Source: Saprospiraceae bacterium
Lineage (GTDB): Bacteria > Bacteroidota > Bacteroidia > Chitinophagales > Saprospiraceae
Length of the DNA: 64,000 nucleotides
Reading direction: 5' to 3'
NCBI GenBank assembly: GCA_016715405.1
Contig: JADKAE010000024.1
Coordinates: 1 to 64,000, forward strand
The notes beneath the pieces are model-generated. The model saw only the letters and a list, made by a program, of their open reading frames with translations, made no database searches and was not told where the DNA came from. Shown here piece after piece: positions 35,250 through 45,395 of this stretch. Numbering within the stretch: position 1 is the first letter of the stretch; each line of letters begins with the position of its first letter. The translations under genes and the position numbers were made by a program.

Positions 35250-37717
35250 ATGATACAATCTGCAACAACCAAAACCTTTTTCTTTCAGACGCTCCTTGCA
35301 ACAATGAGCCTGTTAGCCTGTTACCCACCCCTGCAAGCCCAAACAGGTCAGCGGTTTAAGCGGATAGACTATACCTACGACCTCATCAGCGGAAAAGTAA
35401 ACGACGTGCTTTACCAGGCCGGAAAACCCGACGCCTTTTACCATAAACACGAATACGATGCCGACAACCGCATCACCCGCGTATATACCAGCAAAGACAG
35501 CGTCTTATGGGACAATGACGCCCGGTATCAGTACTACGCCCACGGCCCCTTAGCCCGGGTGGAATTAGGTGACAACAACGTGCAGGGCATGGATTACACC
35601 TACACCCTCCAAGGCTGGATAAAAGGCGTAAACAGCAACCTGCTAAAATCCGAAAACGATATCGGGAACGATGGGCTGGCCGGAAGCGCTAATAGCCGGG
35701 TCGCCAACGATGCTTTCGGCTACACCCTAAATTATCATGCCGGCGACTACACACCCATCGACGCATCAAAATGGAGCACCCCCGCACAGCGTTTTGAAGC
35801 CGTGACGCCCGGCAGCGATCTGATGGCCGCCCGTTTCGACCTGTTCAACGGCAACATCGGCAGTATGGTCACCACTATTGTAGAGCCGAAAGTATATACC
35901 GGTGCGGCAAATGAAATGCCGAATATTTTGCCGCAAGGGACGGCTTACCGGTACGACCAGTTGAATAGATTGCTGGAAATGAAAGCGTTTCAGAATTTGG
36001 ATGTAATAACCAACATTTGGAAACAAGGTTCTGTCTATGCAGGCTTGTACCACAATGTTTTTAAGTACGATGCTAATGGCAATATCCTGTACCAGGAACG
36101 CGCCGACCAGCATGGAGCGGCCTTTGACAAAATGACTTATCAATATAAAACCGGCGCTGATGGACGAAGATTGCAAAACAGGTTGTACCATGTGAATGAC
36201 GGAAATACCAATACCACATTAGCCACCGATGATATAGAAGATCAGGGAACCTTCACGCCATCCCCTTCGTCTCCCATCAGCATCAATGATGTAAACAACT
36301 ACAGGTACGATGAGATAGGGAATTTAAAATACGATTCACTGGAAGGAATTGACAAAATTGAATGGACGGTGTATGGCAAAATTAAAAGTATTACACGCTT
36401 ACAGGGAAATTTAAGGTCCGATCTGGAATTCCTGTACGATGCAAGCGGAAACCGGGTTGCTAAAATTGAAAAACCGAGGGATGCAAATGGGGTAAAACCA
36501 CAAAACGATTGGATCGGGACTTATTATGCGCGGGATGCGCAGGGGAATGTGATGGGAATTTATAAATTGACTACGGCAACAGCAGTACCAAGCTTTAAGG
36601 TCATCGAACGCAATCTTTTTGGAAGCAGTCGTTTGGGAAGCGATTATACGGAATTAGAGTTGGCTGGCGCATCGGCAAGTATAAGCCCATTCATCCGGAC
36701 ACTTGGGAATAAGCATTTTGAGGGAAGCAATCATTTGGGGAATGTGTTGACGGTTTTTTCTGACCGGAAAATTTCGCGTGACGATAATGGGAATGGGGGG
36801 ACTGATTATTTTCAAGTGGATGTGTTGAGTGCGAATGATTATAGTCCGTTTGGGGTAGTGTTGGATGGGAGAAGCTTTGGAACTTCAGGCAGGTATGGGT
36901 TTAATGGGAAGGAAGAGGATGATGAGGTGAAGGAAAAAAGCAATCATCAAGATTATGGGATGCGAGCGTATGATGTAAGGTTGGGGCGGTTTTTTAGTGT
37001 AGATCCAATTGCTAAAGAATATCCTGAGTTGTCAACTTATCAATTTGCATCAAATAGACCTATTGATGGCATTGATTTGGACGGATTAGAACATGTTACA
37101 TTTACAATTGTCATTAGATTTGGATACGTCGTTTCGATAACTACTGATTATGATCTCAAGTTAAAAAATAAAAACACTCGTGGTACTGGTAAGTTATATA
37201 AAAGAATTTACATAGATATGAATGGAACCGTTATAGGCGAAAAAAATAAATTTATTAGAAAACATTTATTTGATTTTGGAAACCATGGGGACATCATAAC
37301 ATTGAACTCCCAAAAGTAGGTGGACTTGATAAAGCCGTTCGGAATACAGAGGCATTACCAATAAACGAAATAGATCTGGCTTATAAAAACCACGACATAG
37401 CAGAAATCGAAGCTGAACGTCGTGTTAAGGAAGAACTTGGTGGCAAAAGGGATGACAAGTATTATGAAGCGATTTACAAAGCAAATGTTGATCTTCTAGC
37501 AGAATTGGAAATAATAGAAGATACAAGAAAAGCAGGAGGGATTGACGACGTTACAGGCAAAAAAATGGATAATAGAGGACAACAAAATAGTCCCTTTGCA
37601 AAATTTCTTTTTAAAATGCAAAATAAAAACTTTGAGAGAAAAGGTTTAGTAAAGTCGCGTGACTCATCCGATAGTAATCCAGATAAAACAAGTCACATGA
37701 ATGTAAGAAACCTTTGA
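35250..37717 (+). CDS. Secreted RHS-core cassette 2 with phospholipase A2-like tip
   Basis: A signal peptide differing in sequence from cassette 1 (ending PPLQAQ) precedes the same core start, QRFKRIDYTYDLISGKVND. Core repeats, NHLGNVLTVFSDRK and the junction RAYDVRLGRFFSVDP match the other cassettes; the tip starts after GIDLDGLEH. The apparent stop at 37319 disappears if the GGGG run at 37287-37290 has one more G; the frame then runs to TGA 37717 and encodes ALPINEIDLAYKNHDIA, an HD catalytic-dyad motif in the setting used by phospholipase A2-like domains (His codon at 37391), followed by ANVDLLAEL, which could supply the second active-site Asp. A lipid-cleaving toxin is the likely call; the domain identity is from motif only. 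The tip is AT-rich; no immunity gene is visible after it. Confidence 0.8.
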
Positions 37718-37968
37718 TAAAAACCCCATTGGTGCGTAGTGTTCGCTGCGCTGGAGTCGAAGAGTGGCGAAAATGGCCACAATCAATATAAAGTAACGAA
37801 AATTGCCTGATCACGGCCAAAGAATCCGTAAGAGCCATTGATGTTAAGAACTCGTTCGCGAGTCTGGATGTGGATCATATTGAAATCAAGATTGGTAAGC
37901 GTTTGGTTACCACAAACGCATCCCGCAGGTGAGGTTTTCAACAAATTTGTGTTTTTTAACGCATTTAT
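37718..37968 (+). other. Spacer with possible toxin-tip remnant
   Basis: 251 bp between cassettes 2 and 3. It carries the degenerate word TGGTGCGTAGTGTTCGCTGC at 37730. One frame near 37812-37930 reads ITAKESVRAIDV and DVDHIEIKIGKRL without a start, resembling a fragment of a displaced RHS tip. No complete gene. Confidence 0.4.
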
Positions 37969-40301
37969 ATGATATTATTTTTAAAATATAGAATTAATCT
38001 CTTTCAACTACTCCTTGTAATAATAGGCGTAATAGTCTGCTATGGGCCCTTACAGTCCCAAACACAACGCTTCAAGCAGATAGACTACCAGTACGATCTC
38101 ATCAGTGGAAAGGTGAATGATGTTCTCTTCCAGGCTGGCGAACCCGATGCTTTTTACCATAAGTACGAATACGACGCAGACAACCGCATCATCAAAGTAC
38201 ATACCAGCAAAGACAGCGTCATCTGGGACCAGGACGCTCAGTATTTTTATTATTCCCATGGCCCTTTGGCCCGGGTGGAGATTGGCGATAACCAAACCCA
38301 GGGTATGGATTATGTCTATACCCTGCAAGGCTGGATAAAAGGCGTAAACAGCAATTTGTTAAAAGCGGAAAACGACATCGGGAACGATGGCTTAGCCGGA
38401 AGTACCAACAGCACGGTCGCCAAAGACGCTTTTGGATACACCCTGAATTACCATTCCAATGATTACCAACCCATTGACGCATCAAAATGGAGCAATACCG
38501 CACAGCGTTTTGAAGCCCTGACGCCCAACAGCGATTTGATGGCTGCCAGTTTTGACCTGTTCAACGGGAACATCGGAAGCATGGTCACCACCATTGTAGA
38601 GCCAAAAGTGTACACTGGTGCAGCCAATGAAATGCCGAATATTTTGCCACAAGGGACAGCTTATCAATACGATCAGTTGAATAGATTGCTGGAGATGAAA
38701 GCGTTCCAAAATCTGGATGTTGCTTCTAATAGCTGGGAGCAAGGTTCTACCTACGCAGGTTTGTACCACAATGCTTTTAAGTACGACGCAAACGGCAATA
38801 TTCTGTACCAGGAACGCGCCGACCAAAACGGGGCGGCTTTCGACAAATTGACTTACCAATATAAAACCGATGCCAGTGGAAAAAGGCTGCAAAACAGACT
38901 ATACCATGTGAACGACGGAAATGCCAATACTACATTAGCCACTGATGATATAGAGGATCAGGGAAATTTCACGCCATCCCCATCGTCCCCCATCACCATC
39001 AATCATGTGAACAACTACAGATACGATGAGATAGGCAATTTAAAACACGATAAAAAGGAAGGAATTGATAAAATTGAATGGACGGTGTATGGTAAAATTA
39101 AAAGCATCACGCGCTTACCGGGAAATTTAAGATCTGATTTGGAATTCCTGTACGATGCAAGCGGAAACCGGTTTGCAAAAATTGAAAAGCCGAGGGATGC
39201 CAATGGGGTAAAACCGCCAATTGATTGGATCGGTACCTACTATGCACGGGATGCGCAGGGGAATGTCATGGGGATTTATAAACTGACTACGGCTACAGCA
39301 GTACCAAGCTTTAAGGTCATGGAACGCAATCTTTTTGGAAGCAGTCGTTTGGGAAGCGATTATTCTGAATTAGAGTTGGTTGGCGCATCGTCTGGTACAA
39401 GCCCATTCATCAGGACGCTTGGAAATAAGCATTTTGAGGGGAGTAATCATTTGGGGAATGTATTGACGGTAGTATCGGATCGGAAAATTCCGAGGGATGA
39501 TGATGGAGATGGGGTGATTGATTATTTTCAGGCGGATGTGTTGAGTGCGAATGATTATAGTCCGTTTGGGGTAGTGTTGGATGGAAGGGATTTTGGGATG
39601 AATGGGCGGTATGGATTTAATGGGAAGGAGAAAGATGATGAGGTGAAGGGGACGGGGAATAGCTTGGATTTTGGAGCGAGGGTATATGATTCGAGGTTGG
39701 GAAGATTTTTAAGCTTAGATCCGCAATTTAATAAATTCGCTGATTGGAGCCCATTTATTTTCGCTGGCAATATCCCTATCAGGTTAGTGGATATTAATGG
39801 AGAAGGCCCCGGAGATTTATTTAAAACGGCTGATGAAGCAGCCCATAATTGGGGAATGACCTACAACGAAAAATCTATTAAAAGAACAAAGAATATGCTT
39901 CAACAATCTATAAAATAGTAAAAGATGGCGAAGTATATTATTCATATAACAAAGCAAAAAAAGGGCACAAGGCAGATTCCAGCCCGAAAAGAAATCTTAA
40001 AAAAGGTCAGATAGAGGTAGCGGGCATACACTCTCATTCGGCTTGGGATGAAAAACTGGTTGACAAGGAGAGTGGAATAGATATGAATGAAAATTTTTCG
40101 GGGCAAGATATTGGTAATAGTTCGGTTAATAATATTCCGGAATACTTAGTAACTCCTGAAGGAACGTTGAAATACTATGATCAAAACATCAGTGACCAAT
40201 CTCCACTTCCCTATAATGAGCAACCCCCATTATATACGGATTTGCCATCCGATCCTAACGACCCTAAAAATAGAAAAAAAAGACAGCAATACAACGGATA
40301 G
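37969..40301 (+). CDS. Secreted RHS-core cassette 3 with DUF4329/JAMM-like tip
   Basis: A third distinct signal peptide (ending YGPLQSQ) leads into QRFKQIDYQYDLISGKVND. The core matches cassettes 1 and 2, with NHLGNVLTVVSDRK and junction RVYDSRLGRFLSLDP. The tip begins after VDINGEGPGD: FKTADEAAHNWGMTYNEKSI is the typical opening of DUF4329 domains. The stop at 39918 is removed by one more A in the run 39880-39883; the frame then gives NKEYASTIYK, VAGIHSHSAWDE and NENFSGQDIG. The HSH...SGQD arrangement is the metal-binding pattern of JAB/JAMM-like folds. The end is uncertain: TAG 40301, or TGA 40359 if a second slip lies in the A-runs near 40267-40283. DUF4329 is common at RHS C-termini; its target is unknown to me. 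No immunity gene follows. Confidence 0.85.
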
Positions 40302-40451
40302 CCAAAAGAACGAAAAAAAAGATGATGCTATAAAAGGCGCCGAAGAAAAAGATGAATGATCTCCACACTACCGCACTGTGCCCGCTTGCCAAAAGCGTTC
40401 GCTACTCGTATGGGTTTGCGACCAGTTGGCACAAAGTTTTCGCTATTCGGA

Positions 40452-40488
40452 ATTTAAATATAAAACGTAAGCCGCTCGCGAGGTTCTC
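40452..40488 (+). repeat. 37-bp direct repeat, copy 1
   Basis: Identical to 40590-40626 and 138 bp before it. Translated in one frame with its left flank, both copies read WxKVF(A/S)IRxLNIKRKPLARFS, so they may be duplicated remnants of a coding tip. The unit centre CCGCTCGCGAGG is partly palindromic. Confidence 0.85.
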
Positions 40489-40589
40489 CGCTGGCTAGAT
40501 GTGTTCCACAACCGCAAGCCCCAAGCCCAACACGGCTCTTGCCCGCTGGCCATATGTGTTCAGTTGGTACAAAGTGTTCTCCATTCGGC

Positions 40590-40626
40590 ATTTAAATATA
40601 AAACGTAAGCCGCTCGCGAGGTTCTC
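40590..40626 (+). repeat. 37-bp direct repeat, copy 2
   Basis: Exact second copy of the repeat at 40452-40488, with a similar but not identical left flank (TGGTACAAAGTGTTC against TGGCACAAAGTTTTC). Confidence 0.85.
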
Positions 40627-40727
40627 AGACCAGATACAGGCTGTCGGCCAGTCTCTGCCTGGCGAAGAAAATAACGGAATGCAAACACAACGTATCGAAC
40701 CACAACTTGTGCCATTCCAAACAAGCT

Positions 40728-40820
40728 GTCTGAATCAGAATTCCCAAAATTTTAGAATGCTCAGAATGTGCGGCGTGTAAATTCTGAAAATTCTCCAATC
40801 CTGCGAATTCTGATTCAGAC
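40728..40820. repeat. Long hairpin of the CAGAATT word family
   Basis: The outer 16 bp (GTCTGAATCAGAATTC and its complement) pair perfectly, and the inner arms pair imperfectly, around 93 bp. It shares words with the hairpins bracketing the GxxExxY gene at 11.6-12.2 kb but no such gene lies beside it. Confidence 0.75.
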
Positions 40821-40917
40821 AAAAATATAAGCCACCACCAAACCTCAAACTTGTCACAAACCGCCTCCAAATGACTTCTTCAAAATAAGCCCTGCAAACA
40901 TTTCACCCGGCTTTCAA

Positions 40918-40990
40918 ACCGAATTTCATCAAATAAATACCGAATCGCATGATTCTCAGCATGGCGTTGCAGAGAAAGGCATATTTGTGC
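40918..40990 (+). promoter_or_regulatory. Putative activator direct repeat plus -7 element (copy 2)
   Basis: Direct repeats ACCGAATTTCAT (40918-40929) and ACCGAATCGCAT (40939-40950), 21 bp apart, and ATATTTGT beginning 42 bp after the second repeat start. Spacing is identical to the copy at 13030-13100. It ends about 60 bp before the ATG of the hydrolase gene, a good place for its promoter. A LytTR-type activator is the likeliest binder, by spacing only. Confidence 0.6.
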
Positions 40991-41052
40991 GACAAAGTCT
41001 TGTTATGCAGCATGCATCAAAATAAAACCCAATTCACAAAAAAACTCAAAAC

Positions 41053-43915
41053 ATGAAACCAACCCTTCCCTTCCCGCTAACTTTGGTTTTCACCTTCTTC
41101 GCGTTATTAAACACTTCAACCAGCTACACCCAAATTATCAAACCGAGTCCGGCGATTGAAATCATCAGGGACAGCGAATGCAAGTTGTTGACGGTTAATT
41201 TAAAAAAGCAAGACAGGGGAGAAGGGCCATGCTGCTACAAGATTTTTTTGACCAATAAGTTGACCGGCCGGGCAAGGATATTTCCTGCTGAATTCCAGGT
41301 CTCCATCAAAAACGGGAACATTACCCACGTGTACGGGAAACAAAGTCCGTGGCAGCAAACGCCGGTTGCTGTGCCACCCCTGACCAAAAAAGTAAGCTGG
41401 AAACAGCCGGCAAAAATTCCGGTTGGGCAAACCGAAGTGGCGACCATTTGCGTGGAAGGCAAAAGCCCCATCTGGCTGTACAACTCCTGGTTGGATCGGA
41501 CCGGTAAAACCTTGTGCCAGGACTCTTTAAAATTGAGGGTGCCTCAATGAACTCACCGACTTCTGCGACAACCCGCTGGTGCGCAACGGTGATTTTATTC
41601 AAATCCTCCGGGTAGATGGCTCAACGGCCCATTGGTCGGCTGCGTACGGAACACCTAAATTTGACCACACGCCCGGCGGCGGATGCTTCGACGACGGGTA
41701 TGCGGGAAGTTTCGGGCAACAAGATCGGCGGACAGGCCATCGCCCAGGCCCTTGATCCTCAAAACGAGATTCGAAAAGGCAAAAAATACATGCTGAGCGT
41801 AGCTGTCCGGTTTTTGGCCACGCCCACCACGCTGAATTACGCCAAAATCAGAGCCATTGCCTTCAATGGCGCCCTGCCTGCCAGCGGAACCACCCGGAGC
41901 CTGGCCCCAATGTCGCCATCATTGGGCGCAGCGGGAAAATCCGGGACTGCGGCGCTTGGTCGGTCATTGAATTCCCGGTATGGGTCGCCAACAAGGATTT
42001 TCAAAACATCGCATTGAATGTTTTCACAGACGACGATAAAATTTCCTCAACATTATGGATAGACGATGTGTCGCTGTGCGAGGTTGCTCAAGGCAATGAT
42101 TGCGATGAAGTGCAATTGGATGCGAAAGGAAATCCTATTATGCCAGCAGGTTTTGGGGCTGTCCCGCCCGGGTTTAACTGCCAGCCGGAAGCCGAGGAGG
42201 AGGAATACGACAATGGCAGCCTTCAGGACTTGTACAATTATGATGGGACGACCAATTGGTATGCTCAGGCTTCAGATAAATGTTTTTCGATTGGAGGAAC
42301 TTTGCCGCCGGAGGTGGTGAATTATAACTGTGATGATAGTTTGAAGATGGCAGGCATCAATATGACCTGTGATGAGCTTCAGAAATTATTTGAAAAGCCG
42401 GATGTTGGGACACCTTCAGGCATAAAGCCTCCTCCGCTACCTCCAATTCCGCCCTTACAGCATAATTGTGACAGCCCGACCCCCGAAGGGTATAACCAAA
42501 TGGCATTTCAGGGAAAGGACATTATCTACATTCATGGTCTTCAGTTGAAGCATATCTGTGAGCGGGCAATTTTCAAACCAGGAGCGGGGAGCAACTGGCC
42601 GGACCACCCGTACGAGTTTTATTTCGGTTATTATAAAAACATAGCAAATGACAATTGGAAACCTCACATTGATTATTTCCTCACAGGGAAAGGAAATCTA
42701 AACAGGTACCTGATCGTAACCTATAATTGTTCACAAAAGGCGGATGTTGCCGTTCATGCAGTCTTATCTCAAATCAGGGAAGCCATGGAAACCGGAGAAG
42801 GAGTCGTAGCAGACCCTCGCGATCCCCGAAAAAAAGAATGCTTTGGGCGTAATTATATTATTGTCAGCACCTCAACCGGTAGCCTTGTCGGCGATGTCGC
42901 ATTATCAATTGCCAATAAAACCAAAACGGATCCTTCCCTTCAGTCGAAATATGGAAATATCGGACTGATTGCTGACCGATGCAAAGGTCATATGGCTGTT
43001 CGGGGTGCGATGTCTGGCAGTAACCTCGCTACCATTCTGTTAAATACACAAATACCTGCCTTTTTAGCCCAAAAAGCCACACTGGGGCTGACGGACGGTC
43101 TTTATCAAACAGACTTCAGCTTTGGCACAAACAGGAATCTTCTACTGGAAAGCATCTTATATGATTTAGTTCCACAAACTACACGCATTAAGTGGGGCTC
43201 TTATATTGATGATGTTCCTGTACCGGTAATGACCATCGCTTCCGGGCATCCAAAATCAATGTTGATTCCGTTTTTCTTCAAAGTACATCCGGGATTTGAT
43301 GACGGTGTGTTGAGTATGGATTGTTCGAGCGGAAGAATACATGGTTCGACTATTCATCCTTCACAATATATTGCAACCTCACCGCTGAAGGTTTTCGATA
43401 TGGGGATACCTGTACTCAGAGCTTCCTGTTACTACCTTGATCAACGTGTACCCAGCGGAGGGTTTGCGATTGCCAGTACGCCTTTTCTGTCACTTACCGG
43501 TATGGTCCAACCGGTGGCTGGTGTTTTGCCGACTATCCAGTTCAAGAACCACTTTAATTTTGTACAATCCCCCGCAGAACATGTGCTTCCACAGAAGTCT
43601 TCTTATTTTGATTGCTATTATTGGCCAACACAAGGTCCAAACGGCCCTTCCAATTATGAAGAAGTATTGGCTGTTTCCGATCCAAGCCTATATTCTACGG
43701 GCATAGTGAGCTCAGCTATTATTCCGCAAATGCGCGAAAGTTTAAAATTCCTGGCCATTTATTACCCGGCTATAAAAATCAAATACAGGCGTGGAATTCC
43801 TGTGCCTACCGTTTATTGGAAGCGATTTTACATCTGGAAAAGAACGTATCATAAACTCAAGGATAATTGCATGTATGATTGCGATTATGGCTATAAATAT
43901 CTTTTTAAAAACTGA
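41053..43915 (+). CDS. Secreted alpha/beta-hydrolase-like protein (frames to be joined)
   Basis: About 950 residues after joining pieces 41053-41550, 41616-42017 and 42014-43915. A signal peptide (ending near TSYTQ) is followed by a cysteine-containing Ig-like domain (ECKLLTVNLKKQ, GPCCYKIFLTN), a galactose-binding-like domain opening CDNPLVRNGDF and closing LWIDDVSLCE, a proline linker (near 42430), and a hydrolase-like region: DIIYIHGLQ (an oxyanion-loop HG pattern), IIVSTSTGSLVG (nucleophile elbow; candidate Ser at codon 42872-42874) and DDGVLSMDCSSGRIHG late in the chain, like the acid/His segment of lipases. The elbow reads S-T-S-T-G rather than G-x-S-x-G, so activity is uncertain. There is no T9SS domain. 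It follows its own direct-repeat promoter and ends 8 bp before the converging SDR gene. Confidence 0.75.
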
Positions 43916-43923
43916 CACTCTAA

Positions 43924-44643
43924 TTACTTCTTAGCCACCTGACTCGGCCTCACCTCTATCTTACTCGGCAAGGTCCGCGGGTTCATGCGGAGCAGGTCTA
44001 CGACCATTTGCCCCAGGTCTTCGGGCTGGATTTTCCAGCCATCGTCGGCATTCGGCTCGTGGTCATTGAAATGCGTGGCGACAGAACCCGGCATAATGGT
44101 AGAGCACTTGACACCGGCATCCCGCAGGTCGAGCATGACCGCCTGGGTAAAACCTACCAGTCCGAATTTACTGGCGTTGTATGCCGATGCAGATGCGAAA
44201 AAATTGGTTCCCGCCAGACTCGCGATGCTGATGAAATATCCCTGTGCCTCAATGAGCGGGTTGAGCGCAGCTTTCAGGCTGTAAAACACGCCGGTGAGGT
44301 TGGTGTCGATGGTTTCATGCCATTGCTCGGGGGTCATTTCGGTGATGGAGGCAAAATGACCCACGCCTGCATTGGCGATGAGAATGTCGAGGCGACCAAA
44401 AGCCTCCAGGGTTTGGGCTACCGCTTTTTTCATAGCCTCGAAATCGCGGGTATCGGCGACGATGCCGATGATTTTGCCCGTGCCCGTGCCCGATAATTCC
44501 CGGACTGCGGCGTCCAAAGCGTCCTGATGACGGCCGGTGACGGCCACATTTATTCCTTCTTGCAGCAGGCTGGCGGCAATTCCATAGCCGATGCCTTTGC
44601 TGCCCCCGGTGACGAGGGCTGTTTTTCCGTTGAGTTTGTTCAT
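43924..44643 (-). CDS. Short-chain dehydrogenase/reductase (SDR)
   Basis: 239 residues from ATG 44643 (MNKLNGK); an in-frame start 16 codons upstream would add a tail not typical of the family. Classical SDR features are all present: TGGSKGIG (residues 12-19) for NAD(P) binding, NAG (91-93), catalytic S142, Y155 and K159 (YNASK). Cytoplasmic oxidoreductase; the substrate cannot be read from sequence. It is the intact twin of the broken gene at 12243-12955 in the same orientation, so the pair forms direct repeats around the RHS island. It converges with the hydrolase gene, 8 bp apart. Confidence 0.93.
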   Translation of the reverse strand: MNKLNGKTALVTGGSKGIGYGIAASLLQEGINVAVTGRHQDALDAAVRELSGTGTGKIIGIVADTRDFEAMKKAVAQTLEAFGRLDILIANAGVGHFASITEMTPEQWHETIDTNLTGVFYSLKAALNPLIEAQGYFISIASLAGTNFFASASAYNASKFGLVGFTQAVMLDLRDAGVKCSTIMPGSVATHFNDHEPNADDGWKIQPEDLGQMVVDLLRMNPRTLPSKIEVRPSQVAKK

Positions 44644-44691
44644 AATAGTAGGAAACGCAGGGGATGCAAATGGTTGAAAAAGAGGCGTCAT

Positions 44692-44996
44692 TACTTAGCA
44701 GGCAAACGGGATCCGTTGAAGGTCATTAATCCGGATTTTTTTTACTGAAATTCGAAGAGTGAGCTTTTTTGCCAAGACGTCTTGAACAGGATTTTTAGGA
44801 TTGAAAGATGCACAGGATGTGTTTTTTTTATCTTGTATATCCCTAAATCCTATAAATCCTGTTCGAAACATCTATGCATCTGGTGTATCCTTTCATCCGA
44901 AAAATCCCCCCATTGGTAGGAATCGACAGGGCCTATAAGCTAAAAACATTGACCGCACCGCCATTAGTCCGTATTTTAGGCTAAAATCGCATTCCA
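44692..44996. other. Intergenic region with hairpin
   Basis: No gene. The first 60 bp resemble the sequence upstream of the other SDR copy (words GGTTGAAAAAG and TCCGGAT). The hairpin 44784-44864 occupies the middle. Nothing further recognised. Confidence 0.5.
44784..44864. repeat. Hairpin of the AGGATTT word family
   Basis: Arms 44784-44807 and 44841-44864 pair with few mismatches (GAACAGGATTTTTAGGATT against its complement) around a 33-nt T-rich loop. Related in wording to the hairpins at 11.6, 12.1 and 40.7 kb. Confidence 0.75.
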
Positions 44997-45293
44997 ATGA
45001 AAAATTACCGCACACCTATCCTGCTGCTCACAGCGCTGTTTTTTAGCTTTTTACTCGTATCCTGCGCCGATGTGGAACCCATAAATGAATGCCTGAAGGG
45101 CAAAGAATACGGTTTTTTCTACGGGTTAATACACGGCTTCATTACCCCTTTCAGCTTTATAGCCAGTTTGTTTGACGACGAAGTAGCCATTTACGCCGTC
45201 AACAACAGCGGTTGGTGGTACGACCTGGGGTTTCTGCTCGGTTCGGGCGGCTGGGGCTTTATGGCGGGAAATAGGTCGAAAAAACGGGGATAA
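44997..45293 (+). CDS. Small lipoprotein with two membrane-like segments
   Basis: 98 residues. The N-terminus MKNYRTPILLLTALFFSFLL ends in lipobox LVSC, so the mature protein starts at Cys. Two further hydrophobic stretches follow (YGFFYGLIHGFITPFSFIASLF and WWYDLGFLLGSGGWGFMAG), with VAIYAVNNSGWWYD between. This resembles a small conserved hypothetical family found in many bacteria; no function is known to me. It stands alone between the SDR and the Uma2 gene and is followed by a GTTGT-word repeat (45296-45345). Confidence 0.8.
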   Translation: MKNYRTPILLLTALFFSFLLVSCADVEPINECLKGKEYGFFYGLIHGFITPFSFIASLFDDEVAIYAVNNSGWWYDLGFLLGSGGWGFMAGNRSKKRG

Positions 45294-45395
45294 GTTGTGG
45301 GTTGTCGGTTGTCGGTTTTGTTGTAGGTTGTAAGTTGTAGGTTACGTGCGGTATACCTAAAAAATCGCTATATTCGCAGTAATTACAAGCTAAAT

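Larger units (their letters stand above)
40302..41052 (+). other. 750-bp spacer after cassette 3
   Basis: No confident gene. It holds two copies of a 37-bp direct repeat, two copies of the WHKVFA-like word, a long hairpin at 40728-40820, and a direct-repeat promoter at 40918-40990. A frame at 40499-40780 crosses both repeat and hairpin and has no protein character. The area looks like residue of lost or displaced RHS tips plus the control region of the next gene. Confidence 0.5.

Noticed and set aside
34930..35253. Small gene as immunity protein for cassette 1
   Set aside because: The frame overlaps the repaired end of cassette 1, has no start signal and no protein-like composition.
32509..39918. 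Diversity-generating retroelement acting on the tips
   Set aside because: No reverse transcriptase, no template repeat, and tip differences are whole-domain swaps rather than adenine-specific changes.
32509..40301. T9SS sorting domain on RHS cassettes
   Set aside because: The tips end in unrelated AT-rich domains with no PNP...AGMY-type block, so T9SS export is not supported.
40499..40780. Small gene after cassette 3
   Set aside because: The frame runs through a 37-bp direct repeat and a hairpin; no domain or ribosome site.
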